64,000 bases of DNA from CAWGOF01 sp963824225 (GCA_963824225.1 CAWGOF010000003.1:3038001-3102000); one strand, 5' to 3'. Counted from the first letter of the stretch, positions 1 to 10,659 are shown. Numbers and translations are program-made. The notes: a model not told the origin generated them from the letters alone.

Positions 1-1
1 C

Positions 2-355
2 GGCCGCACGCGGCCGGAGTTCATCACCGACTATCCCGCAAGCCAGGCCGCGCTCGCGCGCACGCGCCGCGAGAGCTGGGGCGAGGTCGCCGAGCGCTTC
101 GAGCTCTACGTCGCCGGGATCGAGATCGCGAACGCGTTCTGTGAGCTGAACGATCCCGTCGAGCAGCGCCGGCGCCACGAGGCCGATCGCGCCGCGCGAG
201 ACGCGGCCGCGGCTCCGGTCTATCCGCTCGACGAGCGGTTCCTGGCCGCGCTCGTCTCGGGCATGCCTCCGGCGAGCGGGATCGCCTTCGGCCTCGACCG
301 CTTGAGCGCGCTGCTCCTCGGCGCCGACTCCATCGACGCGATCCTGCCGTTCTGA
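2..355 (+). CDS. epmA: EpmA/GenX-like class II aminoacyl-tRNA synthetase paralogue, C-terminal part
   Basis: The visible 117 residues are the C-terminal end of a class II lysyl-tRNA-synthetase fold; the rest lies left of the window. The run RFELYVAGIEIANAF followed by EL.DP.EQ, and the motif-3 region SGIAFGLDRLSALLLGA near the end, are the signature of this fold. The protein stops almost directly after motif 3 and shows no tRNA anticodon-binding part here, which fits EpmA, the enzyme that lysylates elongation factor P, better than LysS. EpmA was chosen over LysS from the family's known pattern; because the N-terminus is missing, a LysS with an unusual end cannot be fully excluded. Confidence 0.75.
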   Translation, partial: GRTRPEFITDYPASQAALARTRRESWGEVAERFELYVAGIEIANAFCELNDPVEQRRRHEADRAARDAAAAPVYPLDERFLAALVSGMPPASGIAFGLDRLSALLLGADSIDAILPF

Positions 356-425
356 CAGCTCGCCGGCCGCGAGCGGAGGCGCGCGAGCGCGGCTCGCGAC
401 CGGCGGTGTCGAGGAGTGGAAAGGT

Positions 426-749
426 TTAGGGCTCCGGCGTCGGCGAGGGCGACGGCTCGGGCGTCGGGCTCGGCTCGGGCGTCGGCTCGGGCTCCTCGTC
501 GGGGCAGAGGCCGCTCGCCGGATCGAGGATGTCATTCTCGTGGCCGGCCTTCGGCGTCGTGTTGTTGATGAAGTGGCCGTTGATGCACCCGCTCCCGCAC
601 TCGATGCGCTGGAACTTGATCGTTCCATCCTGTCCATCGAAGTGGCAGATGATGTGCTTGTCGTCGGGACCTCCGACGGCCAACGTCGCGATCGCGAGCC
701 CGGCGACGACGAAGATCGCGCCGAGCGCAGTTTGTCTGACTCTCCGCAT
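426..749 (-). CDS. small secreted protein with Pro-Glu-Ser/Thr tail
   Basis: A 107-residue protein of unknown function. It has a clear export signal: MRRVRQT, a hydrophobic stretch, then a likely cleavage near LAVGGPDD. The mature part has four or five cysteines (CHF, ECGSGC, LCPDEE) and ends in a 25-residue low-complexity tail of PEPTPEPSPTPEP type, as found in surface proteins that need a flexible spacer. The tail ends at the stop codon with no membrane anchor after it. It is alone in its transcription unit. No named family is recognised. Confidence 0.65.
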   Translation of the reverse strand: MRRVRQTALGAIFVVAGLAIATLAVGGPDDKHIICHFDGQDGTIKFQRIECGSGCINGHFINNTTPKAGHENDILDPASGLCPDEEPEPTPEPSPTPEPSPSPTPEP

Positions 750-813
750 TGTTCAACCCTCCAGGTTGTGGTTCCCGCTGAACGGTACGAACACTTCTTG
801 CGGTTGCACCCCC

Positions 814-835
814 CAAACGGGGACACTCTCCTTTT
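814..835. repeat. half copy of the GGGGACACTCT hairpin repeat (family 2)
   Basis: The stretch CCCAAACGGGGACACTCTCC matches one arm of the inverted repeat seen complete at 8262-8321, 25233-25320 and 27485-27546. The partner arm is missing. It lies directly upstream of the kmo fragment at 864. Confidence 0.6.
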
Positions 836-863
836 TCGACGCGTCGGGTATCGTGGCTAGCGC

Positions 864-1096
864 ATGCCGAGAGGGAGCGAGGTCACGGTCGTCGGCGGCG
901 GGCTCGTGGGGTCGCTCCTCGCGATCCTGCTCGCCCGGCGCGGGCACCGGGTCACGGTGCACGAGCGGCGGTCGGACCTGCGGGCGGGGCCGTGCGGGCG
1001 CTCGAGCTGACCGTCCCGGTGTTCCAGCCGTACGGACGGGACGAGAGCGAGTGCAACTACTCGATCTCTCGGTCCGCGCTCAACGAGTTCCTGATC
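864..1096 (+). pseudogene. degraded 5' fragment of kynurenine 3-monooxygenase
   Basis: This is a second, damaged copy of the first third of the intact kmo at 3835. From the ATG, bases 864-991 match 3835-3962 with few changes, including the FAD-binding VVGGGLVG codons. Two internal deletions follow: roughly 80 bases up to the RALELTVP codons, then about 40 bases between CCGGT and GTTCCAGCC. Homology ends at TTCCTGATCC near 1096, seven bases before the stop codon of the kinase gene on the other strand. The reading frame does not survive the first deletion. It looks like the remnant of a duplication. Confidence 0.85.
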
Positions 1097-1102
1097 CTCC
1101 GC

Positions 1103-3778
1103 TCACGGGATCCAGTTCACCACGAGCGTCAGCGGCGACTCCTCCACATCCTCGACGAGGCTGTTCACGAGGAACCGCTGTCCGTCTCGCGTCGCGGCGT
1201 AGATCGGTACCGGGGACGCCAAGCGGAGCTCGAACAGCGGGGTCGCCGAGCCGACCACCAGATCGTCGCTCGAGGTCTGGATCTCGACCGCCGTGAGCCG
1301 GCGTGCGTCGTCGACGAAGTACAGCTCCTTGCCGTCGCCTCTCCACCGGGGCAGCGCGCCACCATTGGTGGAGACGAGCCACTTCCGAGAGGCCCGCGGG
1401 AGCGGGGAGATGTAGATCTCGCTCCGGTTCGACTCGAGGGACTCGTAGGCCACCCAGCGCCCATCGGGCGAGAATGCGGGGCGCCTCTCGTTGTTGGGCG
1501 TCCTCAGGTATTCGGCCGGTGTAGGATCGCCGGACGCCGGAACGGTCCAGAGATCCGAACCGGTCTTGGCGTCCAGCGAGCTGAAGACGATCAACCGCCC
1601 GTCGGCGGACCAGTCGCCGGCCCAGATGTCGTCGACGCCCGTCTCGAGAAACTTCACCTGATCGCCGGTGCCGGAGACCGGGCGGACGAACAGGGCGGTC
1701 CTGCCGGCGGGCCGGGAGGTGTAGACGATCTTCTGCTCGTCCGGCGACCACCGCGGGCTGGACTGGCCGCCGGGCTCGAACGTGAACCGGGTCCTCAGGT
1801 TCGGAGTCCGCACCAGGTCGTAGATCCACAGGTCGACATCTCCCGTCCGCTCATCCGCGATCTCGACCACGGCCCTGCGGCCGCTCGGAGACAGCTCGAC
1901 CCAGTTGTGCCGGGCCTGGCTCCCGACCGCTCCGAGCTGCTTGCCGGATCGGTCGAACCACAGGAGCTGGCCGCGGTTGCCGGCGGTCCCGGTCTGGTAC
2001 GCGAGAACGCCGTTGCCCGACACGGTGAACACTCCGTGCGAGTAGGCGGCGTCGAACTGGATCCCGTCGGCGATCGGGAACGCGGCTCCGGACAAGCTGG
2101 CACTTTCGGCATCGAACGGCTGCGCCATGAGGGTCCTGTCGAACACGAAGAACAGGTACCCCGAGGCGTACGCCACGTTGCTCGATGCCTTGAGCAGGGG
2201 CGTGGCCTCCTGCCGGTCGAGCGCCCCGATCATGAGCGAATTGAGCTCCAGATTCTCCTGACCGCCCCTCACGCGGTCCAGGTACACGAAGCGCCGGCCG
2301 TCGGGCAGGAACCAGGGCCAGCGATGCGTGTCGTCCGTCGTTGGATCGTAGGCGGTGACCGGGCTCGACTCGCCACCGGCGTCGGCGACCCGGTGGATCG
2401 GTCCGACGCGGTCTGGCGTGAAAACGATCACGCCTTGGGGGCTCCACGAGCCGCCGCGCCCCATCGGCGCCGCACACAGCGTGAGCGACGGCCCGCCCGT
2501 GGCCTCCACCTTCTTGAGCTTGCCGTCGGCGAAGAAGCCGACCGAGCGGCTATCCGGCGACCAGAACGGATACCGCGCGCCCTCCGTGCCGGGAAGCGGG
2601 CGCGACACCAGCGAATCGACCGGACGGATCATGAGCTGCTCGGCGCCGCCCTTCGTCCGGACGACCAACGCGATCTGGCGACCGTCCGGAGATAGCGCGG
2701 GCGGGCCTGCTCCTCCGGGACCCTGGGCGAACGAGAACAGAAAGCCTCCCTCGGGAGGTGTGACGAAGGCGCGCACGGTTTGCGGCACGACCAAGGTCAC
2801 CCGGCGGTAGGCCAGACCCAGCACGGCTGCTGCGACGAGCAGCACGGCCGCGATGCTCCACGCGGCGATCTCGCGGCCGATCGGGCGACGGCTTGAAGCG
2901 GGGGTCTCGGCCGCCGGTACCGGAGTTCCGCCCTCGGCGATCCAGCGCAGATCGAGCAGCACGTCCTGCATCGTCTGGCGGCGCTTGTCGGGATCCTTCG
3001 CCAGGCACGTTCGAACGAGCCGGTCGAGGGCCGGCGGAGAAGCGGGCGCAAGCGTCGTGATGGGCGGAGGCTCCCGCTCGAGGATCGCGGCCACGAGGGA
3101 GGCTTGTGTCTTCCCCTCGAACGCCCGTCGACCGGTCAACATCTCGTACAGCACGAGGCCGAAGGCGAAGATGTCGCTGCGCGCGTCGGCCTCCTGCCCT
3201 TCGATCTGCTCGGGCGCCATGTAGTGAAACGTACCGATGATGGAACCCGCCGCGGTCAGGCTCGTCGCCGTGGCCAGGTGGGTCGACGGCCCTGCGTCTG
3301 CTCCCGTGCTCTTCGCCAGTCCGAAGTCCAGCAGCTTCGCACCTGTCGGGGTGAGCATCACGTTGCCGGGCTTGATGTCGCGGTGGATCAGCCCTTGTCG
3401 GTGCGCCCGATCGAGCGCGTCCGCGATCTGTATCGCGAAACGCAACGCGTCGTCGAGCGGCAGCGCCCCGCGACCGAGCCTCGCCGACAGCGTGTCTCCC
3501 TCGAGATGCTCGAGGACGAGGTAGTCCACGCCGGCGTGCGAGCCCACGTCGTGCACGGTGCAGATGTGGGGGTGGTTGAGCTTGCTGGCCGCCCGGGCCT
3601 CCCGCTCGAACCGCTGGCGCAGCGCGGGGTCCGCGGACAGGTGTTGCGGCAGCACCTTGATCGCCACCGTTCGCTCGAGCCGCGTGTCGCGCGCCCGGTA
3701 CACCTCGCCCATCCCACCCGCGCCGAGCGGGGCCAGGATCTCGTACGGGCCGAGACGAGAGCCGACGGACAGCGGCAT
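1103..3778 (-). CDS. Ser/Thr protein kinase with C-terminal PD40/TolB-like propeller
   Basis: An 891-residue membrane kinase of the PknB (Hanks) type. The kinase domain spans about residues 10-275: glycine loop GAGGMGEVY, ATP-binding Lys41, catalytic HRDIKPGN at 132-139, DFG at 151-153 and MAPEQIEG in the activation segment. One membrane helix (IAAWSIAAVLLVAAAVLGL) lies near 305-325. The rest, about 550 residues, carries PD40-type repeats (LSPDGRQIAL, WSPDSRSVGF, LPDGRRFVYL, WSPDEQKIVYT, FSPDGRWVAY), predicted to fold as an extracytoplasmic beta-propeller sensor. All catalytic residues are present. It is transcribed alone and lies between two copies of kmo sequence, so it may have entered this locus together with that duplication. 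Its substrates are unknown. Confidence 0.92.
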   Translation of the reverse strand: MPLSVGSRLGPYEILAPLGAGGMGEVYRARDTRLERTVAIKVLPQHLSADPALRQRFEREARAASKLNHPHICTVHDVGSHAGVDYLVLEHLEGDTLSARLGRGALPLDDALRFAIQIADALDRAHRQGLIHRDIKPGNVMLTPTGAKLLDFGLAKSTGADAGPSTHLATATSLTAAGSIIGTFHYMAPEQIEGQEADARSDIFAFGLVLYEMLTGRRAFEGKTQASLVAAILEREPPPITTLAPASPPALDRLVRTCLAKDPDKRRQTMQDVLLDLRWIAEGGTPVPAAETPASSRRPIGREIAAWSIAAVLLVAAAVLGLAYRRVTLVVPQTVRAFVTPPEGGFLFSFAQGPGGAGPPALSPDGRQIALVVRTKGGAEQLMIRPVDSLVSRPLPGTEGARYPFWSPDSRSVGFFADGKLKKVEATGGPSLTLCAAPMGRGGSWSPQGVIVFTPDRVGPIHRVADAGGESSPVTAYDPTTDDTHRWPWFLPDGRRFVYLDRVRGGQENLELNSLMIGALDRQEATPLLKASSNVAYASGYLFFVFDRTLMAQPFDAESASLSGAAFPIADGIQFDAAYSHGVFTVSGNGVLAYQTGTAGNRGQLLWFDRSGKQLGAVGSQARHNWVELSPSGRRAVVEIADERTGDVDLWIYDLVRTPNLRTRFTFEPGGQSSPRWSPDEQKIVYTSRPAGRTALFVRPVSGTGDQVKFLETGVDDIWAGDWSADGRLIVFSSLDAKTGSDLWTVPASGDPTPAEYLRTPNNERRPAFSPDGRWVAYESLESNRSEIYISPLPRASRKWLVSTNGGALPRWRGDGKELYFVDDARRLTAVEIQTSSDDLVVGSATPLFELRLASPVPIYAATRDGQRFLVNSLVEDVEESPLTLVVNWIP

Positions 3779-3834
3779 GCTGCGATGAGACTACCAGAGC
3801 CGCCCGCACCCACACGAGCTATCGTGCCGGACGC

Positions 3835-5232
3835 ATGCCCAGGGGGAGCGAGATCACAGTTGTCGGCGGCGGGCTCGTGGGGTCGCTCCTCGCGATCCTG
3901 CTCGCCCGGCGGGGGCACCGGGTCGCGGTGCACGAGCGGCGGTCGGACCTGCGGGAGGGGCCGGTCGAGGCGGGGCGGTCGATCAACCTCGTGGTCACCC
4001 GGCGCGGGATCCGGGGGCTCGAGCGGGTCGGCCTGGCCGAGCGCGCGCTCGAGCTGACCGTACCGGTCTACGGCCGGATGGTCCACGGGGGATCGGGCGC
4101 GCCCGTGTTCCAGCCCTACGGCCGAGACGAGAGCGAGTGCAACCACTCGATCTCACGGTCGGCGCTCAACGAGTTCCTGATCCGCGAGGCCGCGGCGTGC
4201 GGCGTGCGGTTCCGGTTCGATTCGCGGCTCGTCGACGCCGATCTACCGGCGGGCCGCCTGGTGTTCGAGGACCCGCGCGACGGGACGCGCCAGGAGGTCC
4301 GAGCCGACGTCGTCTTCGGCACGGATGGCGCGCGCTCGGCCGTCCGCACGGCGCTCACGCGCCTTCCCGGCTTCGACGAGCGGATCGAGCCGCTCGGCCA
4401 CGGCTACAAGGAGCTCGACATCCCGGCGGCACCCGGCGACCGCCGCCGCGGCGGCGGCTTCCGGATCGAGAAGAACGCGCTCCACGTCTGGCCGCGGGGG
4501 GCGTTCATGCTGATGGCGCTGCCGAACCCCGGGGGCGACTTCACGGTCACGCTGTACCTGCCCGAGAGCGGCCCGTTCGGCTTCGATCGCCTGACTTCAC
4601 CCGAGCAGGTGACGGCGCTGTTCCGCGAGCAGTTCGCCGACGCCGTTCCTTTGATCCCGGACCTCGAGGCCGCGTTCTTCGCTCGGCCGACGGGCGCGCT
4701 CGGCACCGTCCGCTGCCGCCCCTGGCACCTCGACGGCCGGCTGCTGCTCCTCGGGGATGCGGCCCACGCGATCGTCCCGTTCTTCGGTCAGGGCATGAAC
4801 TGCGGCTTCGAAGACTGCACCGTCCTCAACGATCTGCTCGGCGAAAGCCGCGGCGATTGGAGCGCCGTGTTCGCCGAGCTCGAGCGCCAGCGCAAGCCCA
4901 ACGCCGACGCGATCGCCAACATGGCCATCGAGAACTTCGTCGAGATGCGCGACCGCATCGGCGACGCGCGGTTCCTGCTGCGCAAGGCGGTCGAGCACCG
5001 CCTGGAGGTCGAGTTCCCGCTCGAGTACCGCTCGCGCTACTCGATGGTCATGTACAGCCACATCCCGTATCGGACGGCGCAGGAGGCGGGCGAGGTCGAG
5101 CAATCGATCCTCGACGACCTGTGTCGCGATCTCCGCTCGGCCGACGAGCTCGACATCGATCGCGCGCGGCGGCTCGTGCACGAGCGCCTGACCCCGCTCC
5201 TGCGCGACCGCGGCGTCTCCCTCGAGTATTGA
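3835..5232 (+). CDS. kmo: kynurenine 3-monooxygenase
   Basis: A 465-residue FAD-dependent aromatic hydroxylase that converts L-kynurenine to 3-hydroxykynurenine with NADPH and oxygen, a step of tryptophan breakdown and quinolinate/NAD synthesis. The N-terminus has the dinucleotide-binding VVGGGLVGSLLAILLARRGH; the middle has the GTDGARSAVR motif; and GDAAHAIVPFFGQGMNCGFEDC is the flavin-binding motif with the KMO-specific FGQGMN. The segment FQPYGRDESECNHSISR matches the KMO substrate side. Length equals the usual 450-480 residues. No other kynurenine-pathway gene is nearby. The stop is followed within a few bases by a hairpin repeat that could terminate transcription. A damaged copy of its 5' end lies at 864. 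Confidence 0.93.
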   Translation: MPRGSEITVVGGGLVGSLLAILLARRGHRVAVHERRSDLREGPVEAGRSINLVVTRRGIRGLERVGLAERALELTVPVYGRMVHGGSGAPVFQPYGRDESECNHSISRSALNEFLIREAAACGVRFRFDSRLVDADLPAGRLVFEDPRDGTRQEVRADVVFGTDGARSAVRTALTRLPGFDERIEPLGHGYKELDIPAAPGDRRRGGGFRIEKNALHVWPRGAFMLMALPNPGGDFTVTLYLPESGPFGFDRLTSPEQVTALFREQFADAVPLIPDLEAAFFARPTGALGTVRCRPWHLDGRLLLLGDAAHAIVPFFGQGMNCGFEDCTVLNDLLGESRGDWSAVFAELERQRKPNADAIANMAIENFVEMRDRIGDARFLLRKAVEHRLEVEFPLEYRSRYSMVMYSHIPYRTAQEAGEVEQSILDDLCRDLRSADELDIDRARRLVHERLTPLLRDRGVSLEY

Positions 5233-5235
5233 TGA

Positions 5236-5298
5236 TTGGGGGGTCAGGTCTCGGGGTCAGGTCTTAGGGTCAGACCCCGAGACCTGACCCCCAAAAAA
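5236..5298. repeat. GGGGTCAGGTC hairpin repeat (family 1), between convergent genes
   Basis: Inverted repeat with arms of the type TTGGGGGGTCAGGTCTCGGG and its complement, plus an inner extra GGGTCAGGTC unit. It fills the gap between the stops of kmo and the minus-strand gene at 5301 and could act as a bidirectional terminator. Further copies are at 14371, 15413, 21821 and 24254. Confidence 0.85.
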
Positions 5299-5300
5299 CG

Positions 5301-5810
5301 TCAGCGGCGGCGCAGGAGCCACAGCAGGCCGAGCCCCACGGCGAGCGCCCCCACGAGCAGGGCGATACGGCCCATCGCCGGCGCGCTGATCTGCATCACG
5401 CCCTCGGTCGTGACGAGGCGGATCTGGTCGCCGCCGCTCAAGTTGAACGTGAAGGTGCCGCTGCTTATCGTCGTCAGCACGCCGCCGTCGAACCGGATCG
5501 TCTGCTGGATCAGCCCGCCGACGCACGCCAGGTTGTACTCGTACGTGTGGGACTGGCTCGTCTGGCCGCCACCCGAGAGCACGGTGGCGGAGAGCGACGC
5601 CTGGCGTCCGGCGCACGGTCCCGTGTTCTGCCACGCGTAGAGCGTCTGCGGCCGCTTGCTACAGAACCAGTCGGTGTTCCACGTGCCGGCGATCGCGTCC
5701 TCGACCTCGCTCCCGTCGCTTCCCGTCGGGATCGTGCCGTTACCCGCGACGACCGGGACCGCGGCGAAGACGGATGCCACCAAGCACAGCCCGATGCCCC
5801 AAGCTTTCAT
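5301..5810 (-). CDS. exported protein with C-terminal membrane anchor and Arg cluster
   Basis: A 169-residue protein of unknown function. An N-terminal signal peptide (MKAWGIGLCLVASVFAAVPVVA) is followed by about 120 residues predicted to be beta-rich, with cysteines near WFCSKRP, GPCAGR and LACVGG. The end, APAMGRIALLVGALAVGLGL then WLLRRR, is a hydrophobic helix closed by arginines. That layout resembles the IPTL/PEP-CTERM class of sorting tails, in which an exosortase-like enzyme processes the protein, but the short motif before the helix is not canonical. A plain tail anchor is the alternative. Confidence 0.65.
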   Translation of the reverse strand: MKAWGIGLCLVASVFAAVPVVAGNGTIPTGSDGSEVEDAIAGTWNTDWFCSKRPQTLYAWQNTGPCAGRQASLSATVLSGGGQTSQSHTYEYNLACVGGLIQQTIRFDGGVLTTISSGTFTFNLSGGDQIRLVTTEGVMQISAPAMGRIALLVGALAVGLGLLWLLRRR

Positions 5811-5985
5811 GAGCCCCTCCAGCGGTCCCCGCCGCAGCGCGCGGCCGCCTCACCGCGACTGCCTGTTTAGTACCCGCAGCGGGCGCTCGAGGCAAGCGCG
5901 GGATTCGTCCGTGTGCTGCGGGCGATGCCGCAACCGGCGAGCAACCCGGGAAGTAGCTTAGGATTGAACCGCTTACGGGGGAAGC

Positions 5986-8262
5986 GTGGAAGACGACCGT
6001 CGAGAGTCGGCGCCGGCCGGAGACCGGACCTGGGTCCAGGGCTCGGGCGCGAGCGCCGCGCGCACGGACGAGACGATCGGCAACTACCGTGTGCTGCGCA
6101 CGCTCGGCGAGGGCGGAATGGGCCTGGTCTACGAGGCCGAGCAGGTCCGCCCGGTCCGCCGGCGCGTGGCGCTGAAGGTCATCCGCACCGGGCTCGAGGG
6201 GGACGACATCCGCCTGCGCTTCGAGTCCGAGCGCCAGGCGCTGGCGCTGATGGATCACCCGGCGATCGCCCGCGTGTTCGACGCCGGGGTCACGGCCGAG
6301 GGTCGACCGTTCTTCGCCATGGAGCTGGTCGACGGCGTGCCGATCACGGAGCTGTGCGACCGCGAGCGGCTCGACCTGAAGGAGCGGTTGCGCCTCTTCG
6401 CCCTGGTCTGCGACGGCGTCCAGCACGCGCACCAGAAGGGGATCATCCACCGCGACATCAAGCCATCGAACGTCCTGGTCGCCGGGTCGGGCGCCGAGCG
6501 CTCGATCAAGATCATCGACTTCGGTGTGGCCAAGGCCACGACCGAGCGCCTGACCGACCGGACGTTCATGACCGAGATGGGCCAGCTCGTCGGCACGCCG
6601 CAGTACATGAGCCCCGAGCAGGCCGACATGCGCGGCCTGGACATCGACACGCGGACCGACGTGTACCTGCTCGGCACGCTGCTCCACGAGCTGCTCACGG
6701 GCTGCCTGCCGTTCGACCCGCGGCTGCTCCACGAGCGCGGCCTGACCGAGTACCGCCGGCAGGTGGTGGAGGTCGACCCGCTGCGCCCGAGCGAGCGGCT
6801 GGCCAAGCTCGAGCCCGCGGCGGCGCGCGAGGCCGCGCAGCTCCGCTCGACCGAGCCACTGGCGCTCGTGCGCGCGCTGCGCGGCGATCTCGACGCGATC
6901 ACGGTCAAGGCGCTCGAGAAGGACCGGGCGCAGCGCTACGCCTCGGCGTCCGAGCTCGCCGCAGACGTCGGGCGGTTCCTGCGCAACGAGCCGGTGACGG
7001 CGACGCCGCCGAGCGGCCTGTACCAGCTGCGGAAGTTCGCCCGGCGCCATCGCGTGGGCGTCGCCTTCGCCTCGGTCGTGGTCGTGCTGCTCGCCGGTTT
7101 CGGCGTGTCGATGGCGGTCTACGCCTCGGCCCTCGCGCGGGCGCGCGATCGCGCGGAGAGCCAGACCCAGGCCGCGAACCAGGTGGCGGGCTACCTGGTC
7201 GACCTGTTCGACAGCAGCGATCCGGAGAAGGCGGACCGCTCGACCGTGACCGTCCTCCAGGTCCTGCACCAGGGCCGGGACCGGATCAAGGACCTCGCCG
7301 GGCAGCCGGTGCTCCAGGCCCGGATGCTGCGCACGATGGGCGAGGTGTACACGAGCGCCGGATTCCTCGAGGAAGCGCGCCCGCTCCTCGAGGATGCGCT
7401 GCGCATCAGGCGGGAGCAGCTAGAGCGCGAGCAACAGGGGGTCACCGCGCTCGACGTGGCGGAGGCCGAGACGAGCCTGGCCGGCCTGCTCGTGCAGCTC
7501 GGGGAATACGACCGCGTGCAGTCGCTCTACGCGGACGCGCTGGCCACGCGCGAAGCCGAGCTCGGTCCGAACGACCTCGAGGTCGCGCGGAGCATGACCA
7601 ACCTGGCGAACATCTTGGGCCTGACCGGCCGGGACGCAGAGGCGGAGGAGCTGCACCGGAAGGCGTTCGAGATCCGCGAGAGAACGCTCGAGCCGGACGA
7701 CCCCGAGATCGCGACGAGCCGGGCGAACCAGGCGATGCACCTCGAGCGCGCGGGCAACTACGCCGAGGCGCGACCGCTCTACGAGCGAGCGCTGGCCACC
7801 TGGCGCCGGGTCGACCCGCCGAACGTCCCGCGGACGCTCGAGCGGCTCGGTTGCGTCGCCGAGGCCGAGGGCGACCTGCCGACCGCCGTTCGTTACCACG
7901 AGCAGGCGCTCGAGCTGCGCCGCTCGATCTACGGGAGCGATCACAGCGACGTGGCCAAGAGCCTGCTCGCGCTCGCGACGCTGAGCGCGCGGCAGGGCGA
8001 CACGGCTCGGGCGACGGCGCTCCACGACGAGGCGCACGCGATCTACGAGCGCGCGCACCAGCTCGACACGCCGATCGTCCAGTACCAGGAGGCGGGCTAC
8101 CTGGCGACGGTCGGCCGCACGGCCGAGGCCGTGGAGCTTCTGCGCCTGGCGGTCGTCGACGGCGGCTACGCGAACGCGAACGAGCTCCTGCGCGACGTGC
8201 GCTTCCGCCCGCTCGCGGCAGATCCGGGGTTCCAGGCCATCGTCGCCGCCGCCAAGAAGTAA
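5986..8262 (+). CDS. Ser/Thr protein kinase with C-terminal TPR domain
   Basis: A 758-residue kinase starting at GTG, with GGGGGAAG as ribosome site. Kinase motifs: GEGGMGLVYEA, Lys64 in VALKVIR, HRDIKPSN at 155-162, DFG at 178-180, MSPEQADM. A membrane helix (VGVAFASVVVVLLAGFGVSM) lies near residue 365. The C-terminal 370 residues contain repeated 40-residue units such as ARPLLEDALRIRREQ, ADALATREAELGPNDLEVA, ARPLYERALATWRRV and YHEQALELRRSIYGSDHSDVA, the TPR pattern for protein contacts. It is convergent with the FHA-domain sigma54 activator at 8325; because FHA domains bind phosphothreonine, this kinase is the natural candidate to control that activator. The link is inferred from position only. 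Confidence 0.92.
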   Translation: MEDDRRESAPAGDRTWVQGSGASAARTDETIGNYRVLRTLGEGGMGLVYEAEQVRPVRRRVALKVIRTGLEGDDIRLRFESERQALALMDHPAIARVFDAGVTAEGRPFFAMELVDGVPITELCDRERLDLKERLRLFALVCDGVQHAHQKGIIHRDIKPSNVLVAGSGAERSIKIIDFGVAKATTERLTDRTFMTEMGQLVGTPQYMSPEQADMRGLDIDTRTDVYLLGTLLHELLTGCLPFDPRLLHERGLTEYRRQVVEVDPLRPSERLAKLEPAAAREAAQLRSTEPLALVRALRGDLDAITVKALEKDRAQRYASASELAADVGRFLRNEPVTATPPSGLYQLRKFARRHRVGVAFASVVVVLLAGFGVSMAVYASALARARDRAESQTQAANQVAGYLVDLFDSSDPEKADRSTVTVLQVLHQGRDRIKDLAGQPVLQARMLRTMGEVYTSAGFLEEARPLLEDALRIRREQLEREQQGVTALDVAEAETSLAGLLVQLGEYDRVQSLYADALATREAELGPNDLEVARSMTNLANILGLTGRDAEAEELHRKAFEIRERTLEPDDPEIATSRANQAMHLERAGNYAEARPLYERALATWRRVDPPNVPRTLERLGCVAEAEGDLPTAVRYHEQALELRRSIYGSDHSDVAKSLLALATLSARQGDTARATALHDEAHAIYERAHQLDTPIVQYQEAGYLATVGRTAEAVELLRLAVVDGGYANANELLRDVRFRPLAADPGFQAIVAAAKK

Positions 8263-8321
8263 AACGGGGACACTCTTCGTTTCCACCCCAAATGGGGCAG
8301 AAACCAAGAGTGTCCCCGCTT
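8262..8321. repeat. GGGGACACTCT hairpin repeat (family 2), complete copy
   Basis: Arms AAACGGGGACACTCTT and its complement flank an inner inverted pair, CCACCCCAAATGGGGCAG. The element overlaps the TAA stop of the TPR kinase and ends four bases before the stop of the convergent regulator gene. Confidence 0.85.
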
Positions 8322-8324
8322 CCG

Positions 8325-10241
<1,917 letters not shown>

Positions 10242-10361
10242 GGGTCGGCAGCTCTCCCCTGCAGGTGGCGTCGGCGGAGCCAGCTTCCCGGGGCTGGTCC
10301 CGGCGTCCCCTAATCTACCGCGGTCGGGCGCGGGCGGCGGAACCGCGGGGTCGAGGACGCG

Positions 10362-10406
10362 AAAAAAGCGCGGAGGCGGATTCCCCCTGAGGTCACCGCC
10401 TCCGCG
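10362..10406 (-). terminator. intrinsic terminator of the short sigma54 transcript
   Basis: Read on the minus strand: an 11-bp perfect stem CGCGGAGGCGG / CCGCCTCCGCG with a 16-base loop, then C and six Ts. It is nearly the same stem as at 17558. It lies between the sigma54 promoter at 10475 and the activator start at 10241, so it may also act as an attenuator for the activator gene. Confidence 0.8.
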
Positions 10407-10464
10407 AACAGGGGAGTGTGGATGAAGCGACGTCGATGGTTGCGGCATTTCGAATTCCCTCGGC
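10362..10464 (-). ncRNA. putative sigma54-dependent small RNA or attenuated leader 1
   Basis: A transcript of about 100 bases is predicted from the -24/-12 promoter at 10475-10490 to the T-tract at 10362. It shares with the plus-strand candidate at 17489 a CCCCTG segment followed by a GGAGGCGG hairpin. In this copy CCCCTG could pair with CAGGGG in the terminator loop, giving an alternative structure. It could be a regulatory RNA or the leader of the activator gene. Confidence 0.5.
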
Positions 10465-10474
10465 TCCTGGAAGC

Positions 10475-10490
10475 AGCAAGGCAAATGCCA
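10475..10490 (-). promoter_or_regulatory. sigma54 (-24/-12) promoter 1
   Basis: Minus strand TGGCA-TTTGCC-TTGCT: both blocks of the sigma54 consensus at the exact spacing. Paired palindromes lie 51 and 82 bases upstream. It points towards the hairpin at 10362 and the activator gene. Confidence 0.85.
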
Positions 10491-10541
10491 GAGCGCCACG
10501 CGCGCAAAACCCAGCGAATCCTTGGCTGCGGGGCGGGGAGC

Positions 10542-10588
10542 CTATCCGAACGGATAGTCGGGAGGCGGGGGGCTAACCGGTGAGATAG
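10542..10588. promoter_or_regulatory. paired activator-binding palindromes, site pair 1
   Basis: Perfect CTATCCGAACGGATAG at 10542-10557 and a weaker CTAACCGGTGAGATAG at 10573-10588, 31 bases apart. The consensus CTATCCG-NN-CGGATAG recurs before the other two sigma54 promoters, as expected for an upstream activator sequence. The distance to the -24 box is 51 bases, two helical turns more than at the other promoters. Confidence 0.75.
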
Positions 10589-10597
10589 TCCAGAAAG

Positions 10598-10632
10598 GCG
10601 AAGGCGGGATCCTTACCGGGTCCCGCCTTCGC
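10598..10632 (-). terminator. terminator after the peptide array
   Basis: Minus strand stem GCGAAGGCGGGA / TCCCGCCTTCGC, 12 bp, 11-base loop, followed by CTTTCTGG. The T-tract is weak but the place, 28 bases after the last peptide stop, fits the end of the array transcript. Confidence 0.65.
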
Positions 10633-10659
10633 GCGCTCGAGAATCGATGCTCGTCTCCA

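Noticed and set aside
992..2695. Large plus-strand open frame opposite the kinase gene
   Set aside because: Shadow of the kinase gene caused by high GC; no domain and no ribosome site.
10242..10499. N-terminal extension of the FHA activator
   Set aside because: The frame is open but proline-rich, crosses a terminator hairpin, and the FHA domain starts normally from ATG 10241.
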